A DNA stretch of 39,855 nucleotides from CAZJJK01 sp964546285. GTDB lineage: Bacteria > Spirochaetota > Spirochaetia > Treponematales > Breznakiellaceae. The notes under the pieces were generated by a model, which did no database searches, was not told the origin of the DNA, and was given only the letters and a program-made list of their open reading frames with translations. The stretch spans positions 1 through 39,855 of the forward strand of contig CAZJJK010000016.1 of the NCBI GenBank assembly GCA_964546285.1. Reading direction: 5' to 3'. The translations under genes and the position numbers were made by a program. Positions 34,158 through 39,855 of this stretch are shown one piece after another; within the stretch, counting starts at the first letter, position 1; every line of letters begins with the position of its first letter.

Positions 34158-35861
34158 TTAATTCTGAAATGTCATTCCACTATCATGGGATTTTTCTTGT
34201 ACGTCAAGAGCATAGGGTATACTCTGATCAGACGTCGCCGCCTCTGGATATGGCGTGTATCGAAATTCCCGGAAAAGAGCCGACAAACGACAACCCGTGC
34301 CGCCGTTTACCGCATAGAGCCCAAGCATAGTCCCGGTATGGGCTTTACCGATACTGACCGCCTCGTCGGAAAGAAAGCGGCAATCATCCAAGGCGCCGAC
34401 TTGACGAAAGGGCGCGGATGAGGCGTCGTTGCTGACATTGACGCAAAAACTCCGTTTTTGAGCGCGAACCGAAAGGCGGAGGCGAAACCATGATTCCCCA
34501 AGCTCACGAGCTTCGTCTGGAGCTTCTATTTCACGAAGCACCTGAATCATTCCAGAGCGGCTGACACTCAGCCGTATAATCGGAGCGCCATCTTTAACGC
34601 TAACGCCGCAAGCTATCCAATCATAAACGCCAAGATAGCAGACTAAGCCAGCTTCGGCGCGGTCCTGGTCAGGTTCAAAACTTACCAGGCTTTCCGCGTC
34701 ATAAACGAATTCCGTTTCTCGGCGCAGGAGTACATTATCGATATGAATGGAGTCCAAGCTATGGTTTCCGGCAAGCAAGACGAGACCCCCTAACGATAAG
34801 AACCAGGAATTTGGCCGTGGATTGCGAAGCCAGCACCAAGCGGGCGATAGAGTCTGAGCATCAAAACGATCAAAATGAGTCCCGTTAGGATCGCTACCCG
34901 CGATAGCCCCCTTAGCGTCAACGCTTTTCATGAATTGAGGCTGTAAACTGGGGCTTTTCGCTTCAAGGCTGGGACCTCCGCCGCCGTTTATAAGAAACCA
35001 GCCATCTTCCGTCCAGCTAAGCTCGTCCAAAGCGGTCTCGCGGCCAAGAGTGCTGTAGCGCCCTTGGTTTTGCCTCCCACAAAGATAGACGCACCACCAA
35101 CGCCCTTCAAGATCCTCCACAAACTGGCCATGGCCGACGCGCTGAATAGGCGAAGCGGGATCGTTTTGGATAAGAACCGGGTTGTATGGGCTTGGCTCAT
35201 AAGGTCCGCGCAGATAAGGGGCGCGAGCGGCGCTAATCCTGTGACCGTAACCGGTTCCGCCTTCCGCCAATAAAGCGTAGTACCATGGCCCACGTTTGAA
35301 TAGGCGCGGAGCCTCTGGGCAACGCGCTCCAGTGCCCGGCCAGAGCGTTTCTGGCGGGCCGATAGGCGTAAAGCTGTGAGCCGAAAGGGGAATCAGTCTG
35401 AGGCCAGGCTCTAAGCAGAGATATGGGCGATTATCTTCATCAAAAAACAACGATGGGTCTATACCGTCTATATCGATGAATTGGGGACCTTCCCAGGGGC
35501 CTTCCGGTTTTAGAGCCCTAAATAGCGTTTGGCGACGGATCATTCGGATCGTTGATTCAGAGGCGGAGCCGTTTAGACGCAAGGTGGCGATACAATAAAA
35601 AACTCCGTCATTATAGGATAAATCCGGAGCCCATATACCGTGAGAATCAGCAAGTCCGCGAAGATCCAATTGATCGTCGCGAGTGACAACATGGCCAAGC
35701 GCCCGCCAATGAATCAGATCCTGGGACTCATAGAGCGGAATGGCGGGAAAATAGTGGAAACTCGATGTAGCTAAATAATAATGCTCACCAACACGAATAA
35801 CTGATGGATCTGGATTGAATCCACGAATTATTGGATTACGGTAGCTCAGACTAGACGACAT
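34158..35861 (-). CDS. GH43 glycosidase (beta-xylosidase/arabinofuranosidase type)
   Basis: A 567-residue cytoplasmic-type enzyme without a signal peptide. The N-terminal five-blade propeller shows GFNPDPSVIRVGEHYYLATSSF (base Asp18), DIDGIDPSLFF (Asp135) and RCPEAPRLFKRG (acid Glu183), the catalytic set of GH43. The C-terminal beta-sandwich (about 320-540) matches the GH43 accessory domain, with RRETEFVYDAESLVSFEPDQDRAEAGLVCYLG. Enzymes with this two-domain build remove xylose or arabinose from short xylan fragments, so it likely acts on imported oligosaccharides. It leads the unit with uxaC and iclR and is divergent from the giant regulator, across 368 bp. Precise substrate is inferred. Confidence 0.93.
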   Translation of the reverse strand: MSSSLSYRNPIIRGFNPDPSVIRVGEHYYLATSSFHYFPAIPLYESQDLIHWRALGHVVTRDDQLDLRGLADSHGIWAPDLSYNDGVFYCIATLRLNGSASESTIRMIRRQTLFRALKPEGPWEGPQFIDIDGIDPSLFFDEDNRPYLCLEPGLRLIPLSAHSFTPIGPPETLWPGTGARCPEAPRLFKRGPWYYALLAEGGTGYGHRISAARAPYLRGPYEPSPYNPVLIQNDPASPIQRVGHGQFVEDLEGRWWCVYLCGRQNQGRYSTLGRETALDELSWTEDGWFLINGGGGPSLEAKSPSLQPQFMKSVDAKGAIAGSDPNGTHFDRFDAQTLSPAWCWLRNPRPNSWFLSLGGLVLLAGNHSLDSIHIDNVLLRRETEFVYDAESLVSFEPDQDRAEAGLVCYLGVYDWIACGVSVKDGAPIIRLSVSRSGMIQVLREIEAPDEARELGESWFRLRLSVRAQKRSFCVNVSNDASSAPFRQVGALDDCRFLSDEAVSIGKAHTGTMLGLYAVNGGTGCRLSALFREFRYTPYPEAATSDQSIPYALDVQEKSHDSGMTFQN

Positions 35862-36229
35862 AGTGTCCCCTATGGACCATTTCTAGTGCTATCATACCAC
35901 GAGAGTATGTTTTTCATAATGTGGTGAATTCAAAAGGATCAAAGCTTATAAGTACGACAGGGATGGCAAACGCTATTTTATTATTATATATATCGTATAT
36001 AGATAATACTCAGAATTACGTTGTGAGCGATTCTTTCGAAAGCTAGTTTTTTTAAGAGAGCCTTTGAGCTTGAGAAATATCGGATGCTGACTAGACTTGT
36101 ATAGTAGGCTTATAGTAAAGCCGTTTGATCGGCCATGAGTATTCTTTTTACCTAAAGGATTTCTTAAAGCGGCCCTATCAATAATGCCTTTTGGTTATAC
36201 CAGATTTATAGGATGCGGTGGGTAATGCG
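35862..36229. other. divergent control region, GH43 and giant regulator
   Basis: 368 bp of AT-rich DNA with no gene. It contains CATAC-N7-GTATG at 35893-35909, 32 bp before the GH43 start; a perfect CTTTCGAAAG palindrome at 36033-36042; and a run of T residues after it. These are operator candidates for the IclR and AraC-type regulators. A possible -35/-10 pair TTGATC-N17-TTACCT at 36125-36153 is weak. Confidence 0.4.
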
Positions 36230-39200
36230 ATGACCGAACGAAAAAAAGCGCGACAACTCAGGGGCAAGCGTATTGGTTTGGCTTTAGCGAGCATCCATTC
36301 TGGATCGGCGATACAGCTATGGCCGCCGCTTCTCGCCGCCGCTGAACGTTATGGAGTTGAGTTGTTTATTTTCCCAGGCGGGCGGCTTAATGCCGCCGAG
36401 CCTGGGGAGGCACGGCGCAATAGACTATTTGATCTAGTGTCGCCAGCCAATGTTGATGGCGTCCTCAGTTGGGCTTCAGCCCTGGGCGGGTTCATCGAAC
36501 TATCGGAATTAGACTCGTTTCATGAGCGTTGGGGGAAATTGCCCTTGGTCGCCATGTCCCACCGCGTTCCAGATAGGCCGGTGGTTCGCATAGACTCCTA
36601 TACCGGTATGACACGGCTTCTTTCGCATTTTCTAGAAATTCACTCTGTCCGGCGTTTCGCTTTCCTTCGGGGCCCGCTTGAACATGAATCGGCAAGTGAT
36701 CGCTGGCGAGCGTTTATCGATTTTCATAGAGCTAATAATTTAGTATTGGATGAGCGGCTTGTCTCCTCGCCTCATCCCTGGAACGAGGGACGGGAAGCGT
36801 TGGAAGAATTATTGGACGCGCGAGCCTTAATGCCTGGCAGGGATTTTAAGGCACTGATATCAGCCAGCGACCTGTCTCTCTATGAAGCGGTTTTGGCTCT
36901 GCGTGAGCGGGGCTTTGTTATCCCAAAAGATCTATTAGTAGCCGGGTTCAACGATAATTTGGAAAGCAGAATTTTGTCGCCGGCTATCACTACGGTGCGT
37001 ATTCCGTTTTCACAGCAGGCTGGCTTAGCTTTCTCAGCGCTTTCCTCTTTATTGGTTGGCGATGAAACAAAGGCGGATTTAGTTCTCCCCTCAGACTTGG
37101 TGATTCGACGTTCTTGTGGCTGCCTATCTCCTTCAGTTCGAAACGCCGCCTCTTGGGCGCCAAAGCGGGAAGTTAAGGAAACGGAAGACGAGAAGAATTC
37201 TGATATACGTCACCGTTTACGATACGCTGTTTTGAATGCCGCGGCTCTTCACGGGAAAGTTGGGGATGACGACCGGTCAGCTTGGCTTGATCCGCTTGCC
37301 GATAATTTTTTAGCGGCTTTGGACCGTGTCCAGTCCGCCAAAACCGATGGCGATCGCGAAAACGCGGCCTTTATTTTTTTACGGACTATAGAGCGCATTA
37401 TGGAACGCCTGATCCATATGGAATTATCCTTAGAGCCTTGGCAGGATGTATTATCCGCGCTACGCCATGAGGCTCTGGTTTGTTTTTCCGAGGAATCGGC
37501 TTTAGCCATTGAGGATTTGATCGGTCAGGCTAGGGTGGTGGCGGCGGAGGGTCTTGAACAAGCTCATTCATATGGTGTTTGGAAGAGTGGAAAGGCTGCT
37601 CAAGCGGTTCGTGATCTTGAAAAAGACCTGATCCTTGTTGATGAAAGAACCCTTCTCAGCGCCGCGCTGATGGCTCATCTACCGGATCTGGATATTGATG
37701 CCGCTTATGTTGTGGAGGAAATTGGAAAGGACCACGCGCGCCTGATAGCGGGTTTTGACGAACGCGGGGTTCTTCGTGTGGAAAACCATGAAACTTTCGC
37801 GCGGGGCCCTCTCCTGCCGCGGGGGGTAGCGCCACCGTCACCTGGCAGAACCTGGATAGTGGAGCCGCTTACAACCGCGGATCGATATTACGGGTATATT
37901 GTACTGCGCGCCGGTATCAGCGATGGAACGGTGTACGAGGAACTTAGGGGCGCTATAACCAGCGCTCTTCAAGGGCTTCACGGGATCGATATACTCCGAG
38001 AGGCAAAGGCCGCGGCCCTTAGGGCTGAAGCTTTGAAAACACGCTTTCTCGCGAACGTCAGCGCCGAATTTCGTTCTCCCCTTAAAGACATTATCGCGAA
38101 TGTTGAATGGACTTTGACGACAGCCGGTCGTCAACGCGGCGCTAATCTACATGCGGCTTTGGAAGCGATACGTTCAAACGCACGCCAACAACTCCGACTA
38201 ACGGATGATCTTCTGGACCTTTCCCGCTCCGAGGTTGGTGAATTGGATCTTGAGCCTCGCTTGGTCGATCCGCTTAGGGTAATCGCTCACGCTATAGAAG
38301 CTGCTGGCGGTTTAGCCTCTGTCGCGTCGGAGACACTAGCCCTGCCCTGTTTAACCGGCGACGAAAGCCGCTTGGTTCGCTCCTTGGCGATATTGATAGA
38401 AACAGTGGTTCCCGCTGAACTGACGATATATAGCGGAGCAAGAGAGTTAACGATAGAACTACGCCGTTCGGAGGCTAAAGGCGATAATGTCGATTCTTGT
38501 CAAGCTATGGAAAAAGCTTGTTTAGCCACATCCGCACAGGAAGGGTTTTACGTCATAGACGACGGCTTAGAGATTGAAAACGAAACGCATAATCCCATAA
38601 ATAAAAATAGTTTACGGCCAGGTTTGACACTGGCGAAGCGTCTTATCTCCGCACATTATGGGCATTTGGATGAATTGGTTTCTAAAGGGAAGCGTGTCGG
38701 CTGGCGTGTCAATCTACCTTATCCGAGCTTTAGCGGAGGACCAGCCCAGTCGGATGAAGACGGATTGCCCGCCCTTTTTCTTTCCACGGGCGGGACTACC
38801 GAATCGGTCCAGGATTTACCCATTTTAAAGGGCGCAACTGTAGTCCAAGATGCCGAAACCCTTCTTAATAGCACTGAAGGCCCGTCGCCTAAGCGCGCGC
38901 TGGTTTGGGCCGCTGGATTAAACGGAGGCGCGGAAGCTCTTGTTATTCTAGCCTTGAATAGAAAATTCGATTTTGGCCGCCGACCCTTCCTTCTTTTTCC
39001 GCCTGTACCTTTCCCTGAGCTGGGTCGATTCTCGTCGCCGCGTTGTGCCGTTGAAGCTTTAGCTGGGAAAGCCGGGACTGGCGCCATTTTAATTTGCGAC
39101 CTGGACAGGAATCGACGTGACTTGCTAATGGAAGATTTACGTGATGGCTTGCCTTATGAAATTATCGGGATAGGTTCAGTTCAGGAGTTTTGCGCTTTGC

Positions 39201-39841
39201 GCCAAGGACTCAACCCATCATTAGCCATTGTGAGATCCGGAAACCGCAGCTTTTTCCACGCACTTCGCGATGATCCAGATAATCCATCTACTATCGTTGA
39301 GAATGGAATAGATTCGGCCGTTTTATTGGTACTTGGATCTCCACTAGATATTGAAGCGGAGCTGGATCAATATTTACGATCGCCAAAGACCATCCTTTTA
39401 AACGAAGGCGTGCTTAATCCATCTGAATTGAGAGTTTTTGTAAGATCATTAGCTGCCGGAAGGCCTATACTTCCTCCATATACCGGCGCCATCGTTAAAA
39501 ACGCTATTCGTTATATGAATGTCCACCTAGCTTCCGCTATTTCACGCTGGAAGCTGGCAGAAGCCGTAAATGTCAGCGAGGATTACCTTACCCGTGTTTT
39601 CCGTAAGGAATTGGGTATGTCGCCCTGGGATTATCTAACCAGATTGCGTGTACATGCCGCCTCGCTTCTACTGCGCGGAGGTAGCGATAGCGTTCGGATT
39701 ATCGCCGCAAAATGCGGCTTTCAAGATCAAGCGTACTTTTGCCGGGTTTTTAAAAAAGTCACAGGATGTTCTCCAAGCGTCTTTCGTGACAGCCCATACC
39801 AACTGCTGCCAATTCTGTTGAAGCCGAGCAATCAAGCCTAA
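36230..39841 (+). CDS. giant hybrid regulator: LacI-type sensor, histidine-kinase-like module, receiver-like segments, AraC DNA-binding domain
   Basis: About 1203 residues from the ATG at 36230 (a GTG at 36218 is possible). Residues ~15-310 are a LacI/periplasmic-binding-like sugar sensor (GKRIGLALASIHSGSAIQLWPPLL; AGFNDNLESRILSPAITTVRIP) ending in a Cys pair SCGCLSPS. A helical linker and a GAF-like region follow (~310-590). Around 600-640 is a HisKA-like helix, RFLANVSAEFRSPLKD, where the phospho-acceptor His is Ala612; the HATPase part (~690-840) has no N-box Asn and no DxGxG. Degenerate receiver-like segments (~860-1080; AILICDLDRNRRDLL) precede an AraC helix-turn-helix (~1090-1190; CGFQDQAYFCRVFKKVTGCSP). 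No membrane segment is present, so it senses inside the cell. It probably controls the divergent GH43 gene. The last 13 residues and stop lie in a repeat. Confidence 0.85.
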   Translation: MTERKKARQLRGKRIGLALASIHSGSAIQLWPPLLAAAERYGVELFIFPGGRLNAAEPGEARRNRLFDLVSPANVDGVLSWASALGGFIELSELDSFHERWGKLPLVAMSHRVPDRPVVRIDSYTGMTRLLSHFLEIHSVRRFAFLRGPLEHESASDRWRAFIDFHRANNLVLDERLVSSPHPWNEGREALEELLDARALMPGRDFKALISASDLSLYEAVLALRERGFVIPKDLLVAGFNDNLESRILSPAITTVRIPFSQQAGLAFSALSSLLVGDETKADLVLPSDLVIRRSCGCLSPSVRNAASWAPKREVKETEDEKNSDIRHRLRYAVLNAAALHGKVGDDDRSAWLDPLADNFLAALDRVQSAKTDGDRENAAFIFLRTIERIMERLIHMELSLEPWQDVLSALRHEALVCFSEESALAIEDLIGQARVVAAEGLEQAHSYGVWKSGKAAQAVRDLEKDLILVDERTLLSAALMAHLPDLDIDAAYVVEEIGKDHARLIAGFDERGVLRVENHETFARGPLLPRGVAPPSPGRTWIVEPLTTADRYYGYIVLRAGISDGTVYEELRGAITSALQGLHGIDILREAKAAALRAEALKTRFLANVSAEFRSPLKDIIANVEWTLTTAGRQRGANLHAALEAIRSNARQQLRLTDDLLDLSRSEVGELDLEPRLVDPLRVIAHAIEAAGGLASVASETLALPCLTGDESRLVRSLAILIETVVPAELTIYSGARELTIELRRSEAKGDNVDSCQAMEKACLATSAQEGFYVIDDGLEIENETHNPINKNSLRPGLTLAKRLISAHYGHLDELVSKGKRVGWRVNLPYPSFSGGPAQSDEDGLPALFLSTGGTTESVQDLPILKGATVVQDAETLLNSTEGPSPKRALVWAAGLNGGAEALVILALNRKFDFGRRPFLLFPPVPFPELGRFSSPRCAVEALAGKAGTGAILICDLDRNRRDLLMEDLRDGLPYEIIGIGSVQEFCALRQGLNPSLAIVRSGNRSFFHALRDDPDNPSTIVENGIDSAVLLVLGSPLDIEAELDQYLRSPKTILLNEGVLNPSELRVFVRSLAAGRPILPPYTGAIVKNAIRYMNVHLASAISRWKLAEAVNVSEDYLTRVFRKELGMSPWDYLTRLRVHAASLLLRGGSDSVRIIAAKCGFQDQAYFCRVFKKVTGCSPSVFRDSPYQLLPILLKPSNQA

Positions 39842-39855
39842 ACCGCTAGATGCCT
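39802..39855 (+). repeat. dispersed repeat, copy 5 (long form, gene end)
   Basis: Begins ACTGCTGCCAATTCTGTTG and continues to the window end, about 80% identical over 54 bp to the copy at 2911. It overlaps the end of the giant regulator, which takes its last residues (QLLPILLKPSNQA) and TAA stop from it. The repeat may extend beyond the window. Confidence 0.75.

Noticed and set aside
1..39855. tRNA, rRNA, CRISPR array or intact IS element
   Set aside because: None found on reading both strands; repeats seen are dispersed and not regularly spaced.

Overview
The window looks like chromosome of a free-living or gut-associated spirochaete, most probably from the Treponema/termite-gut group. That placement is inferred from the gene set: complete-looking purine and pyrimidine runs, a LacI/AraC-type giant regulator, a GH43/glucuronate locus, and membrane and surface proteins with no close relative I recognise. 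No rRNA or marker gene fixes it. Coding density is high, genes overlap by a few bases inside operons, and the few longer intergenic regions are AT-rich. I see no tRNA, rRNA, CRISPR array or intact insertion sequence. Three runs of exactly 100 N (20782-20881, 26490-26589, 31460-31559) are scaffold gaps; two of them cut genes (pyrD/pyrE and a DbpA-domain gene). Layout: 1-1.1 kb, a TPR protein cut by the window edge; 1.1-4.6 kb, on the minus strand, a small DUF1508 protein, an orphan HisKA_2-type membrane histidine kinase and the lipid II flippase MurJ; 4.8-12.2 kb, a tightly packed purine operon purE-C-F-M-N-H-D that lacks purK, purB and purL; 12.2-17.4 kb, a non-coding block bounded by inverted repeats, a small secreted protein, a secreted alpha/beta hydrolase, and an overlapping outer-membrane receptor/TonB pair; 17.4-20.7 kb, a class II lysyl-tRNA synthetase and a putative lipoprotein with barrel-like features; 21.2-27.1 kb, a pyrimidine operon pyrB-I-C-F-K-D-E preceded by a strong intrinsic terminator placed like an attenuator; 27.1-31.7 kb, a minus-strand group of a metallo-beta-lactamase-fold hydrolase, a 7TM-PAS sensor without kinase domain, a cupin and an acetyltransferase, plus an unknown membrane protein and an interrupted RNA-binding protein; 31.8-39.8 kb, a sugar locus with GH43 glycosidase, glucuronate isomerase (uxaC) and an IclR regulator in one direction, and a ~1200-residue regulator in the other. 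How they work together: the two nucleotide operons supply most steps to IMP and, apart from carbamoyl phosphate synthesis, all steps to UMP. The last locus fits intracellular use of (glucurono)xylan or arabinoxylan fragments. The most unusual items are (i) a dispersed repeat with a 19-bp core, seen five times, always between genes or at a gene end, once as an inverted pair around ~325 bp and once supplying the stop codon of the giant regulator; (ii) that regulator, which joins a LacI-type sensor, a histidine-kinase-like module whose phospho-acceptor His is Ala, receiver-like segments and an AraC output; and (iii) the terminator immediately before pyrB with a possible competing upstream pairing.
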